This document shows, piece after piece, positions 54,941 to 63,849 of a DNA stretch of 64,000 bases. The notes beneath the pieces were generated by a model. That model did not search any database and had not been told where the DNA came from. It saw only the letters and a program-made list of their open reading frames with translations. The translations under genes and the position numbers were made by a program. The first letter of the stretch is position 1, and the number at the start of each line of letters is the position of its first letter. Source of the stretch: Chitinophagaceae bacterium (lineage in GTDB: Bacteria > Bacteroidota > Bacteroidia > Chitinophagales > UBA10324); the NCBI GenBank assembly GCA_947474435.1, contig CANJII010000005.1, positions 61,626-125,625 on the forward strand, written 5' to 3'.

Positions 54941-54986
54941 CTTTTCAAATTACAACTCCAATTTGGCAAAATTATCGCGTCAGTTT

Positions 54987-55019
54987 CCCTCTCCTTAGGA
55001 GAGGGATTAAGGGTGAGGC
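54987..55019. repeat. Palindromic repeat, family A, copy 2
   Basis: The centre CCCTCTCCTTAGGAGAGGG is followed by ATTAAGGGTGAGGC; on the minus strand it matches the copy in pyrD (42714-42755). It ends two bases before the stop codon of the porin gene. Confidence 0.8.
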
Positions 55020-55021
55020 TC

Positions 55022-56932
55022 CTAATTCCAGAACATCCAGCTTACACCAAATTTAAAACCTCTGTCGGCAGCAGGATAAGTCGGTGCAGTAAAATATCCT
55101 GGAGAAAATAAATGTTGGTCTAAGTTTTCCAATCTTAAAAATATTCTTGCCGATTTCACTTTCAGGTTGATAAATAAATCGGCAACAGGATAATACTTCA
55201 TCAACTCATTATTCTGCTGATAATAAGTAAGCATGGTAGGATTGAAAGCCGGCGCGTAATAATCACTTATATAATTTACTTCAACACCGGTACAAAGTCC
55301 GAGAGCATTTTTGAAAAGATTTCCAGCGAAGTACAATGAGTGCCGACCAACATAAGTTGGATAACGGAATACTATTTCATTCAAAAGATTAATTCCAACT
55401 TCATTATCCAGATGAATTTTTCCGAACTTGAAATTCTTTGAAACATAAATACACCAGCCATTTAATGTTCCATTGAATTGTGCAGGTTCGGCTGTTACAG
55501 AATAGTAAATCGGATTTTGGTTTATGACATATTTTATTCCTGCGTTCACATAATGTCCATAATCAGTAAATGCAATTTCAACAAATGATTCTGTTGATGG
55601 AGTGAATGAATTATTCCAGAAATAATGATTAGAATAATAATGATTCGTTATCCAATTAGCAGGAGTTCTGTTCGATTGGAAATTAATATAAACTGATTTA
55701 TATGAATTGGAAACAAAAGAAAAATAGGTATTCAAATGATATTCAAAATCTCCAGTTCTTATTGCCCCAATATTTGCATTTGCATAAAAATAAAAAGGTG
55801 CAAACGGCGATTTTTTATTTACAAAATTTGAATGTAATTCAAATCCACCTTGGAATTCATTTGCAATTGCAGAAGAGTGATAGGTGAACCGATGTAAATC
55901 ATGTGATATATAAAGGCGAAACGGAAATTTTCTATTTGCTATATTATTAGCAGATGAATCCCTGCGCTTTACATCTTCCCACTTCAAAGAAATTTCATTG
56001 TGCAAATTGGAATAAGAAGAAGTATCGAAAGTGCTGTCGATACTTACAAAATGTGTGTTGTAATAAAACGGAAAGTCAGTTGAATCATCAGAATAGCTGT
56101 AACCATATTTTGAATAATCAATGTGATGTTGCAGGCGAACAGATGAATTAAATTGTTGCTGAAAAGTGGTGTCGTTAATTTTTGTTACATACTTATTTCC
56201 CCAGCAGTAAGAGTGATAAGCACCATAATGATTTCCGCGAAGAGTTGCTGAAGCGTTGTTTAAATAAGCATTTGCCAAAGATTTATCAATGAGAATCGGA
56301 TTGGTAAAAACACTGTCTTCATTCACACCACCATTCAATTCCCATTTGAGGCGATTGATAATTAAATAGGGTGAAATCTGGTAGCGCTGATTTTTTGTGC
56401 GTACATCAGCAAACACATCTACATCAAAAACATTGGAATGTTGTTGTGCATACAAACCCGGAACTCCCTGCCGCAAAAACTCCACACCGATGTTTGTGTT
56501 TCGTCCGAAGTTCTGAGTATGTGTTCCGATAAGTTGTTGTTCGTTTTTACTGCCTGTTGTAAAAAATAAATGGGTGAAGGGTTTTACAGTATTATAGAAA
56601 TGCAATTTTTCAGGAGTCATTAAATAGGGTTCTACGCTTTCAGTCATTCCCCATTTTAATCCGGTTTCGTATTGCGAATGATAAATGGTTCTGAAGCCCG
56701 GAGTTGCGTTGATGCCCAGATTCATCCAGCCAAATTGTTGTTGCATCAAATCATAATCGTGCAAGAGTATGATACTCGTATCAATCACTCTTAAATATTG
56801 ACGGTCGTGCGGATGAAAAAATTTTGTCCAATTCGGATTGTAACGATGATAAGCAGAATCATCACCAATGGCAAATGATTTATCGCTTATGATATTCAGA
56901 AACAGAAAGATGAAAAATAGTTTTCTTACCAT
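55022..56932 (-). CDS. Putative porin, Porin_10 type
   Basis: 636 residues: a signal peptide (SDKSFAIG), then LGINATPGFRTIYHS, YNTVKPFTHLFFTTGSKNEQQLIGTHTQNFGRNTNIGVEF and a long series of amphipathic aromatic strands ending in FKFGVSWMFWN. This is the Porin_10 (putative beta-barrel porin) family of Bacteroidota. It forms an outer-membrane barrel; substrate unknown. It lies directly after punA and lpxK on the same strand, a neighbourhood that may be one transcript. Confidence 0.85.
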   Translation of the reverse strand: MVRKLFFIFLFLNIISDKSFAIGDDSAYHRYNPNWTKFFHPHDRQYLRVIDTSIILLHDYDLMQQQFGWMNLGINATPGFRTIYHSQYETGLKWGMTESVEPYLMTPEKLHFYNTVKPFTHLFFTTGSKNEQQLIGTHTQNFGRNTNIGVEFLRQGVPGLYAQQHSNVFDVDVFADVRTKNQRYQISPYLIINRLKWELNGGVNEDSVFTNPILIDKSLANAYLNNASATLRGNHYGAYHSYCWGNKYVTKINDTTFQQQFNSSVRLQHHIDYSKYGYSYSDDSTDFPFYYNTHFVSIDSTFDTSSYSNLHNEISLKWEDVKRRDSSANNIANRKFPFRLYISHDLHRFTYHSSAIANEFQGGFELHSNFVNKKSPFAPFYFYANANIGAIRTGDFEYHLNTYFSFVSNSYKSVYINFQSNRTPANWITNHYYSNHYFWNNSFTPSTESFVEIAFTDYGHYVNAGIKYVINQNPIYYSVTAEPAQFNGTLNGWCIYVSKNFKFGKIHLDNEVGINLLNEIVFRYPTYVGRHSLYFAGNLFKNALGLCTGVEVNYISDYYAPAFNPTMLTYYQQNNELMKYYPVADLFINLKVKSARIFLRLENLDQHLFSPGYFTAPTYPAADRGFKFGVSWMFWN

Positions 56933-56941
56933 TTATAATTT

Positions 56942-57763
56942 TTACAATACTCCAACTAATTCCCGAATGATTAATGACATTCTTGGTTCGGCTTCTCTGG
57001 CAGCTGCAACAACTTCCTGATGCGAAATTTTTTGCGGAGTTACAGGATTTCCTTCATCAGTAATAACACTGATTCCAAAAATTTTCATTCCGCCATGATT
57101 GCCAACTATCACTTCCGGAACAGTACTCATACCCACTGCATCGCCACCAATCAAACGCATGTATTTATATTCTGCCGGAGTTTCAAAAGTTGGTCCGGGC
57201 ACGCCCACATAAACTCCTTCGTGACAAACAATATTATTTTTCGCAGCAATCGATTTTGCTTTTTCAATCAACACTTTATCATAAATCGCATGCTGGTCAG
57301 GAAAGCGAGGACCGAGTGATTCATGATTTTTTCCGAGCAACGGATTCATTGGTTGCAAATTAATGTGGTCATTTATCACCATTAACTCACCAACTCTTAT
57401 TGCAGGATTTAATCCACCCGCAGCATTTGTTACAATCAAGGTTTGTGCGCCACATGCTTTCATTACTCGAGTTGGAAACGCAACTTCCTGCATGGTATAG
57501 CCTTCATAAAAATGAAAACGACCCTGCATCACCGCAACTTTTTTTCCGCTCAGTTCGCCCAGAATTAATTTTCCGGGATGCCCAATAACAGTGGATACAG
57601 GAAAGTGCGGAATGTCTTTGTAATCTATTGTTGCCTGAACTTTCAATTGATTTACTAATTCAGCCAATCCACTTCCAAGAATGATACACACTTCCGGAAT
57701 GAAATTGCTTTTTGCAAGAATGAACTTCGATGCATCTTCTATTTTCTCTAATAAATTTTCCAT
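56942..57763 (-). CDS. punA: Purine-nucleoside phosphorylase
   Basis: 273 residues from the ATG at 57763 (MENLLEKIEDASKFIL), two bases after the lpxK stop codon; an earlier in-frame start would overlap lpxK. ILGSGLAELV, the phosphate-binding FHFYEGYTMQEV and VTNAAGGLNP, and GPTFETPAEYKYMRLIGGDAVGMSTVPEV are the trimeric PNP signatures. It cleaves inosine/guanosine with phosphate for purine salvage. Confidence 0.95.
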   Translation of the reverse strand: MENLLEKIEDASKFILAKSNFIPEVCIILGSGLAELVNQLKVQATIDYKDIPHFPVSTVIGHPGKLILGELSGKKVAVMQGRFHFYEGYTMQEVAFPTRVMKACGAQTLIVTNAAGGLNPAIRVGELMVINDHINLQPMNPLLGKNHESLGPRFPDQHAIYDKVLIEKAKSIAAKNNIVCHEGVYVGVPGPTFETPAEYKYMRLIGGDAVGMSTVPEVIVGNHGGMKIFGISVITDEGNPVTPQKISHQEVVAAAREAEPRMSLIIRELVGVL

Positions 57764-57764
57764 G

Positions 57765-58826
57765 CTAATTGTGTTGATGAAGTTGAGTGCGAACAAAATC
57801 AAAAATAATTTTATCGAAACGAATTTTTTCTTCGGGTTGAAATTTCATTTTAATTGGTAAAGTATATAAATGATTTTGCGGTAAGGCTGAATTGTTTTTA
57901 AATTTCAATAATCGCATAGCATCTTTTTCGGTGGTAATGATAACTGCATTTACATCATTGAGTTTTTCATATGCCGAAACAATATTTTTCAAATCACCTT
58001 CTGTGAAATCGTGATGGTCGCTAAACAGGAGCGATTGAAATTTTATTCCCTTTGAATTCAAATAATCTGTCAGATATTTTGGTTTTGCAATTCCACAAAC
58101 AAGCAAAACATTTTTAAAATCATTTATTGGTAATTGTTTTTTTTTACCAGTGAAAAACTGAACAAGATTTCCATATTCCAATCCGGCAAAAAAAACTTTT
58201 GATGCATCAATGCCGGGAATATTTTTCAAATAATTTTTGCGAACTGATTGGTCGGGATAAGAACGGCACCTGGTAAAAATGATTACATCTGCACGCCGAT
58301 AAGCATTTTTATTTTCCCGTAAATTTCCTGCAGGTAAAAGCGCATCGTTAAAAAACGGAGTATTAAAATCACTTAGCAAAATATTCAATCCGGGTTTCAC
58401 CCAACGATGCTGAAATGCATCATCTAATAATATTAAATCCAGTTCATCCACAGCCAGCATCAATGGAATCCCGGTTGCGCGGTCTTCACAAACACTGACC
58501 ATTGCTTCCTGAAATTTTATTTTTATTTGCAACGGTTCATCACCGCAATCACTTGCAGTCGAATTCTTCTCAACCATTTTAAATCCTTTCGTTTTCCGTT
58601 TATAGCCACGACTTAAAACTCCGGTTTTAAAAATCTCATTTGTCAGTTCAAGTAAGTATTCCACCAATGGTGTTTTTCCTTGTCCGCCCACGGCTAAATT
58701 TCCAACGCCAATAACGGGTAGATCGAATTCAATACTCTTGTTTATTTTTTTATCGAAAAGAAAATTCCGAATGCCAATTCCTATTGCATATAAAATTGAA
58801 AAAGGAAGGAGTAAAATCTTGCGCAT
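57765..58826 (-). CDS. lpxK: Tetraacyldisaccharide 4'-kinase
   Basis: 353 residues: an N-terminal membrane-associated segment (KILLLPFSILYAIGIGIRN), Walker A GNLAVGGQGKTP near residue 45, VLSRGYKRKTKGF and LILLDDAFQHRWV. LpxK phosphorylates lipid A precursor at the inner membrane. Upstream is the divergent Nif3-like gene, downstream punA after two bases. Confidence 0.95.
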   Translation of the reverse strand: MRKILLLPFSILYAIGIGIRNFLFDKKINKSIEFDLPVIGVGNLAVGGQGKTPLVEYLLELTNEIFKTGVLSRGYKRKTKGFKMVEKNSTASDCGDEPLQIKIKFQEAMVSVCEDRATGIPLMLAVDELDLILLDDAFQHRWVKPGLNILLSDFNTPFFNDALLPAGNLRENKNAYRRADVIIFTRCRSYPDQSVRKNYLKNIPGIDASKVFFAGLEYGNLVQFFTGKKKQLPINDFKNVLLVCGIAKPKYLTDYLNSKGIKFQSLLFSDHHDFTEGDLKNIVSAYEKLNDVNAVIITTEKDAMRLLKFKNNSALPQNHLYTLPIKMKFQPEEKIRFDKIIFDFVRTQLHQHN

Positions 58827-58907
58827 AAAGTGGGAGGCGAAAGTAATTCAAAGCATGTTTTGATTTCATAACTGAACAGCTACTAATTTCGCCCAAAAAT
58901 ATTCTCA

Positions 58908-60005
58908 ATGAAACTCAACGAGATAATAAAAGTACTCGAGCAATTTGCTCCATTGCAATTGCAGGAGAGTTATGACAATGCAGGATTAATAACCGGAAAT
59001 CCGGAAATGGAAATTAAAGCGGCAATGCTGACTTTGGATAGCACAGAAGAAGTTATTGATGAAGCTATAGCCAACAATTGCAATCTGATAATTGCGCATC
59101 ATCCGATTGTGTTCAATGGATTGAAAAAAATTAATGGAAAAAATTATGTTGAGCGCACCATTATTAAAGCAATAAAAAATGACATAGCAATTTATGCCGC
59201 GCACACCAACCTCGATAATGTGCGGACCGGAGTGAATAAAATTATTGCCGATAAGCTTGGATTGATAAACACTAAAATTCTTTCTCCGAAAAAAAACCTA
59301 CTGAAAAAACTTTACACTTTTGTTCCGGGTGAACATGCTGAAGTTGTTCGCAACGCCCTATTCTCAGCCGGAGCCGGCCACATTGGCAATTATTCTGAAT
59401 GCAGTTTTAATGCGGAAGGATTCGGAACTTTTAATGCCGGTGAAGGAACCAATCCACATGTGGGCAGTCATGGAATCAGGCATCGTGAGGAAGAAATGAA
59501 AGTGGAAGTTATTCTTCCATTGTGGAATGAAAAGCAAATCGTAAAAGCACTTATTGATTCTCATCCATATGAAGAAGTCGCTTATGATATTGTTCAGTTA
59601 GATAATTTTTATCAGGATGTTGGTGCAGGGTTGATTGGGGAACTGCCGGTTGCATTTGATGAAATAAATTTCCTGCAACACATTCAACTGACAATGCAAA
59701 CGCCAATGATTCGTCACACAAATTTTCTGAATAAAAAAATTACGCGGGTTGCAGTTTGTGGTGGAGCGGGAAGTTTTTTGCTCAACGATGCAATTAATAG
59801 TGGCGCTCAGGCTTTTATCACTGCCGATTATAAATACCACCAGTTTTTTGATGCGGAGGGCAAGGTGCTGATTTGCGATATCGGCCACTATGAATCGGAG
59901 CAATTTACCCCTTTAATTTTTGCGCAATTATTAAACGAATATTTGCCTACATTTGCCACTCTTTTTTCAAAAACCAACTCAAATCCAATTAAATATTTTC
60001 ATTGA
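58908..60005 (+). CDS. Nif3-like dinuclear metal centre protein
   Basis: 365 residues: LQESYDNAGLITGNPE, NLIIAHHPIVFNGLKK and AHTNLDNVRTGVN near the N-terminus and GAQAFITADYKYHQFFDA, DIGHYESEQF near the C-terminus hold the metal ligands. The extra central domain (about 125-230) identifies the YqfO-type long form. Family role is uncertain (GTP cyclohydrolase-like fold, hexameric ring). Its stop overlaps the ATG of the zinc-ribbon gene, a pairing conserved across many bacteria. Confidence 0.93.
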   Translation: MKLNEIIKVLEQFAPLQLQESYDNAGLITGNPEMEIKAAMLTLDSTEEVIDEAIANNCNLIIAHHPIVFNGLKKINGKNYVERTIIKAIKNDIAIYAAHTNLDNVRTGVNKIIADKLGLINTKILSPKKNLLKKLYTFVPGEHAEVVRNALFSAGAGHIGNYSECSFNAEGFGTFNAGEGTNPHVGSHGIRHREEEMKVEVILPLWNEKQIVKALIDSHPYEEVAYDIVQLDNFYQDVGAGLIGELPVAFDEINFLQHIQLTMQTPMIRHTNFLNKKITRVAVCGGAGSFLLNDAINSGAQAFITADYKYHQFFDAEGKVLICDIGHYESEQFTPLIFAQLLNEYLPTFATLFSKTNSNPIKYFH

Positions 60006-60763
60006 TGTCGAAAGCAAAAGAAATGATTAAAGGTTCTGACATTTCGGTAGAAGAACGACTCCGTTACCTTTACAAATTGCAGAAAATTGATTCAAAAATT
60101 GATGAAATCCACATTCTGAAAGGTGAACTTCCAATGGAAGTACGCGACCTTGAAGATGAAGTAACCGGACTGAAAACCCGTGTTGCCAAGTACGATGATG
60201 AAATCAAGGAACTTGAAACAACCATTGCCAACAAAAAAGTTGCTCAGAAAGAATCTGAAGCGCTGATAAAAAAATATCAGAAGCAACAGAACAATGTGAA
60301 AAACAATCGTGAGTTTGAAGCATTGAGCAAGGAAATGGAAATGCAGAAACTCGAAATTCAGTTAGACGACAAACGAATACGCGAAGCGAATGCACAGATT
60401 GATTTCAAAAAAACTTCGATTGCCGAATGCGAAAAAACCATTAAGGCAAGAGAAAAAGAATTGAAACAGAAGAAAGCCGACCTTGATAACATTGTTGAGG
60501 AAACTGAAGCTGAAGAAAAAGCTTTGTTGAAAAAATCAAAGGAGGCTGAATCAAAAATTGAAGACCGCCTGTTGCATGCTTACCATAAAATCCGCACAAA
60601 TTATAAAAACGGAATGGGGCTGGTAACAGTTCAGCGTGGGTCATGCGGCGGTTGCTTTAACGCCATTCCACCTCAGCAGCAAATGGAAATCCGCCAACAC
60701 AAAAAAATTATTTTGTGTGAACATTGCGGACGAATTTTGGTCGACGAGGTTCTTGGAAACTAA
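60005..60763 (+). CDS. Coiled-coil zinc-ribbon protein
   Basis: 252 residues from the ATG at 60005. A long coiled coil (about 20-200, Lys/Glu rich) is followed by a C-terminal zinc ribbon with CGGC (SCGGCFNAIP) and CEHCG. This is the C4-type zinc-ribbon family (DUF164/zf-RING_7) typically located after Nif3-like genes. Function is unknown; binding to nucleic acid or protein through the ribbon is likely. Confidence 0.9.
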   Translation: MSKAKEMIKGSDISVEERLRYLYKLQKIDSKIDEIHILKGELPMEVRDLEDEVTGLKTRVAKYDDEIKELETTIANKKVAQKESEALIKKYQKQQNNVKNNREFEALSKEMEMQKLEIQLDDKRIREANAQIDFKKTSIAECEKTIKAREKELKQKKADLDNIVEETEAEEKALLKKSKEAESKIEDRLLHAYHKIRTNYKNGMGLVTVQRGSCGGCFNAIPPQQQMEIRQHKKIILCEHCGRILVDEVLGN

Positions 60764-60793
60764 ACGACAATAGAGTCTTTTAATAATAAACGG

Positions 60794-60822
60794 ATCAGCC
60801 CTCTTGCAGGGCTGATTTTTTA
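60794..60822 (+). terminator. Terminator of the Nif3-zinc-ribbon operon
   Basis: A 9-bp stem (arm ATCAGCCCT) with a 5-base loop and a T-run. It ends eight bases before the next start codon. Confidence 0.85.
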
Positions 60823-60830
60823 TAAGGCAA

Positions 60831-62345
60831 ATGAAACACATAATAAAACTGACAGCTTTAAAACATTTATTCATCGCATTGATGATGGTGTTGTTTTCGT
60901 TTTCAGTTTTTGCTGAGACTAATTATACATTCGATAAAACCTGCCAGCTTGCTTATTACAGCATGATGAGTTTGAAGTTTGATGAAGCCAGAAAATATTT
61001 AGCGGAAGAAAAAATAAAAAATCCGGATAATCTGATTCCATATTTTATTGAAAACTATGCTGACTTTTTTTCGCTCGCGATTAATGAAGATGCAAATGAG
61101 TTGGTTAAAACACAGGGGAATAAAGACAAGCGGCTCACGAAATTATCTTCGGGTAAAAAAGATTCACCATGGTATTTATACACCCAGGCTGAGGTGAATA
61201 TGCAGTGGGCCTTTGTTCATCTGAAATTTGAAGATTATTACACTGCATTTTTTGAAATAAAAAAAGCATATAAATATTTACAGGAGAACGATAAAAAATT
61301 TCCCTCATTCGTAGCCAATAAAAAAAGTCTCGGGTTAATTCATTCACTCATTGGAACTGTGCCTGATAGTTATAAGTGGGCAGCATCATTTTTAGGATTT
61401 ACCGGAACCATTTCACAGGGTATAGGAGAATTGAATGAAGTTCTTGATCACGGAAAAAAAATTCCGTTCCTTTTTACTCGTGAAACAAATTATATCATGG
61501 CGAATTTGCAGATGTTGATTTTAAACAGTCCGCAAACTTCGTGGCAAATTGTAACTGCTCCTGAATATCCGGATTATAAAACAGACCTGCTCGCCAATTT
61601 TGTTCGCGGCCACATGGCAGTGAAAAATGGGTATAACGATGTGGCAATTGAAACTTTTAAGTTAGCTCCGAAATCGGAGGGCTACATGAAATTCTATTAC
61701 ATTGAATATTTATTGGGCATGTGCAAGATGGATAGGTTAGACCCCGATGCAAATATTCCATTGGAAAAATTTATTAAAGAATTTCAAGGGAGAAATTACC
61801 TGAAGGATGCTTACCAGAAACTCGGCTGGTATTATTTATTAAAAAACGATGATACGAATTACAAGTACAATTTAAGTTTATGTAAACTAAAAGGAGCGGA
61901 ATTAACCGACTCTGATAAACAAGCACAGGTTGAATCAGAATCGGGCGTTGCACCGAATCCGTTTTTATTAAAAGTCAGACTGCAACAGGATGGTGGATAT
62001 TATGATAAAGCACTTGCATTGCTCGTCGGAAAATCAACTGATGATTTCCTTGCAATTAAAGATAAAATTGAATTCACCTATCGTGCTGCTCGTATTTATC
62101 ACGAAAAAGGAGAAATAGATAAGGCTATTCAGTTTTATCATTCCACCATTACAAGAGGAGAAAAATATCCATATTACTTCGCAGCAAATGCTGCTCTTCA
62201 ATTGGGGTTAATTTATGAAGAGCAAGGATTAAAAGAAAAAGCCTCAGAATATTTTCACAAGTGCCTTGCTATGAAAAATACGGATTATAAAAATTCACTT
62301 GACCAAAAAGCAAAGGCTGGATTGAACCGATTGGGGAAAGCATAA
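60831..62345 (+). CDS. Secreted tetratricopeptide-repeat protein
   Basis: 504 residues: a signal peptide (SFSVFAE), then helical repeats with TPR-like motifs, clearest near the C-terminus (EIDKAIQFYHSTIT, AALQLGLIYEEQGLKEKASEYFHKCL). The central HSLIGTVPDSYKWAASFLGFTGTISQGIGEL is a conserved element also seen in Iml2/DUF3808-like TPR proteins. Likely periplasmic. No operon partner; preceded closely by a terminator, so its promoter must overlap that hairpin. Confidence 0.75.
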   Translation: MKHIIKLTALKHLFIALMMVLFSFSVFAETNYTFDKTCQLAYYSMMSLKFDEARKYLAEEKIKNPDNLIPYFIENYADFFSLAINEDANELVKTQGNKDKRLTKLSSGKKDSPWYLYTQAEVNMQWAFVHLKFEDYYTAFFEIKKAYKYLQENDKKFPSFVANKKSLGLIHSLIGTVPDSYKWAASFLGFTGTISQGIGELNEVLDHGKKIPFLFTRETNYIMANLQMLILNSPQTSWQIVTAPEYPDYKTDLLANFVRGHMAVKNGYNDVAIETFKLAPKSEGYMKFYYIEYLLGMCKMDRLDPDANIPLEKFIKEFQGRNYLKDAYQKLGWYYLLKNDDTNYKYNLSLCKLKGAELTDSDKQAQVESESGVAPNPFLLKVRLQQDGGYYDKALALLVGKSTDDFLAIKDKIEFTYRAARIYHEKGEIDKAIQFYHSTITRGEKYPYYFAANAALQLGLIYEEQGLKEKASEYFHKCLAMKNTDYKNSLDQKAKAGLNRLGKA

Positions 62346-62363
62346 ATTATTTTCTCTTCTGTC

Positions 62364-62401
62364 AACTCTGAGTGGAGTTTCTCCCGATGTAATCGTCGGG
62401 G
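62364..62401. repeat. Dispersed palindromic repeat (family C), copy 2
   Basis: AACTCTG, TGGAGTTT and the palindrome CCCGATGTAATCGTCGGG follow each other; it is related to 54891-54940 in opposite orientation. It lies 18 bases after the TPR gene stop. Confidence 0.65.
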
Positions 62402-62428
62402 TGCGAATCCTGATACATAACAAAATAA

Positions 62429-62460
62429 AAAAAGTCCTCCGAGTTTTCGAAGGACTTTTT
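62429..62460. terminator. Bidirectional terminator between TPR gene and rpmE2
   Basis: A 10-bp stem (arm AAAAAGTCCT) with an inner extension, A-run on the left and T-run on the right. Confidence 0.85.
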
Positions 62461-62483
62461 CAAAATTGGTTTTGGTATGATAA

Positions 62484-62732
62484 TTATTTCTTAGCGTAAC
62501 GCTTATTGAATTTATCAATACGACCGGCAGTATCAATCAATTTCATTTTGCCGGTAAAAAACGGATGCGAAGTGTTTGATATTTCAAGCTTGATTAAAGG
62601 ATATTCCTTTCCATCTTCCCACTGTACAGTTTCCTTTGTCTGTACACAGCTTCGGCTCATGAACATGTCGTTATTCGACATATCCTTAAATATAACAAAA
62701 CGATAATTTTCTGGGTGAATGCCTGCTTTCAT
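62484..62732 (-). CDS. rpmE2: 50S ribosomal protein L31 type B
   Basis: 82 residues: [36 protein letters not shown] end motif ([19 protein letters not shown]) and RIDKFNKRY. It lacks the CxxC zinc site of type A L31; it has just one cysteine, so it is the zinc-independent type B form. A perfect Bacteroidota promoter lies upstream. Confidence 0.96.
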   Translation of the reverse strand: MKAGIHPENYRFVIFKDMSNNDMFMSRSCVQTKETVQWEDGKEYPLIKLEISNTSHPFFTGKMKLIDTAGRIDKFNKRYAKK

Positions 62733-62757
62733 TTGCGATTAATTTTTTTGCGGACGG

Positions 62758-62788
62758 CAAATATAGCCACCAATTCAAAACTGCCAAA
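62758..62788 (-). promoter_or_regulatory. Consensus Bacteroidota promoter of rpmE2
   Basis: On the minus strand TTTG (62788-62785) is followed after 19 bases by TATATTTG (62765-62758), an exact TTTG-N19-TAnnTTTG match. The start codon lies 26 bases downstream. Confidence 0.75.
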
Positions 62789-62869
62789 TTCTAATGATTA
62801 TGATTCGTTGATAAATCAAAATTGGTGATTTGAATGTTTTGAAGATAACTTTAACAAACGCAAAAAATC

Positions 62870-63340
62870 ATGCTGTGGAGAAAATTTAATGGCGATAAAA
62901 TTAAAATGCCAATAGCAAAAGCTGTTGAACAGGCAATTATTTACGAATCAGGATTGGGCAATAAATTAAAAGTTTGTATCGGAACCGATTCACAGGTGCG
63001 TGGAGCTTTGACCGAATTTGCGAGTGTGATAGTTTTTCTTCGTGAAAAGCGTGGTGGATTTATGTTCATCAATAACGACCGCACATCTATTAAGTATTCC
63101 ATTAAAGAAAGAATGCTCGAAGAAGTATCGCGTTCAGTTCGTGTGGCTTATGATTTATGCAATCTGTTTGATAAATATGATGTGGATATGGAAGTGCATG
63201 CTGATATAAATACCAATCCGAATTTTGAATCGAACCTCGCACTACGCGAAGCCATGGGATATATTCTCGGAATGGGTTTCGCATTCAAAGCAAAACCCGA
63301 AGCTTTTGCCAGCAGTTCTTGCGCGAATAAAGTTGTTTGA
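62870..63340 (+). CDS. YkuK-like RNase H-fold protein
   Basis: 156 residues with the DUF458/YkuK pattern: VCIGTDSQVRG near residue 36 (catalytic-type Asp), a central RMLEEVSRSVRVAYDL helix, and MEVHADINTNPNFESN with acidic residues near 110. The fold is RNase H-like; the biological substrate is unknown. Divergent from rpmE2. Confidence 0.85.
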   Translation: MLWRKFNGDKIKMPIAKAVEQAIIYESGLGNKLKVCIGTDSQVRGALTEFASVIVFLREKRGGFMFINNDRTSIKYSIKERMLEEVSRSVRVAYDLCNLFDKYDVDMEVHADINTNPNFESNLALREAMGYILGMGFAFKAKPEAFASSSCANKVV

Positions 63341-63407
63341 AAAAAGGACATGTTATCATAATAATTTCGACTATTAATATTTGAAATAAAGCATTGACTT
63401 GCTTTAA

Positions 63408-63415
63408 TATATTTG
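63408..63415 (+). promoter_or_regulatory. -7 box of tRNA-Arg promoter
   Basis: TATATTTG matches TAnnTTTG exactly and lies 17 bases before the tRNA 5' end. The upstream TTG partner is not at the ideal distance (TTG at 63381 and 63394). Confidence 0.6.
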
Positions 63416-63432
63416 CGGCGCTAAAAAATTCA

Positions 63433-63505
63433 GGTCCGGTAGCTCAGGGGATAGAGCAACAGCCTTCTAAGCTGTGGGTCATTGGTTCGATTCCAATCCG
63501 GATCA
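63433..63505 (+). tRNA. tRNA-Arg (anticodon TCT)
   Basis: A 73-base cloverleaf: acceptor stem GGTCCGG with CCGGATC, D stem GCTC/GAGC, anticodon stem ACAGC/GCTGT around CTTCTAA-type loop giving anticodon TCT, T arm ATTGG/CCAAT with TTCGATT loop, discriminator A. CCA is not encoded. It reads AGA codons. Confidence 0.93.
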
Positions 63506-63518
63506 CAGTAAACTCCGT

Positions 63519-63541
63519 AAAGCCTTGTATATCAAGGCTTT
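63519..63541 (+). terminator. Hairpin after tRNA-Arg
   Basis: Perfect 9-base arms (AAAGCCTTG and complement) around TATAT, 14 bases after the tRNA. No long T-run. It is followed by a tandem ACACAACATT repeat (about 63551-63575) that resembles the leader of tRNA-associated integrase genes. Confidence 0.6.
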
Positions 63542-63725
63542 CATGTTTTACTAAAACAGCTACACAACATTCTACACAACATTTTATGAGTTTGACACTA
63601 TTCCTGTCCCTCCAATCCTCACTGGTATTGTAACGCTTGTTGATTGAAAATCCAATATGGAAAATGTTGCGACAATAGCTGGAACAGCCTTTCTGTCGAA
63701 GTTACTGAATGTGTTTATGCGATGA

Positions 63726-63849
63726 TTATGTTCCTGAAATTATTGCCTCCTTAAGAATTTCAGAGAAGGTTTTAGTTTTAAGTTGTTCTTCTAATCCTTT
63801 AAGATATTCATCATCTACATATCCGATGAAAACATTTGTTTCCTTCTCT
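63726..63849 (-). pseudogene. 3' fragment of a small gene cut by an IS21-like element
   Basis: Directly outside the insertion sequence end the minus strand reads EKETNVFIGYVDDEYL...TKTFSEILKEAIISGT and a stop. The pattern (short charged helix, LKGLEEQL, SEILKEAI) looks like the C-terminus of a small antitoxin-like or conserved hypothetical protein. Its 5' part must lie beyond the element or is lost. Confidence 0.55.

Noticed and set aside
63594..63633. MSLTLFLSLQ as the start of a tyrosine integrase after the tRNA
   Set aside because: The frame stops after 13 codons and nothing integrase-like follows; at most it is a remnant.
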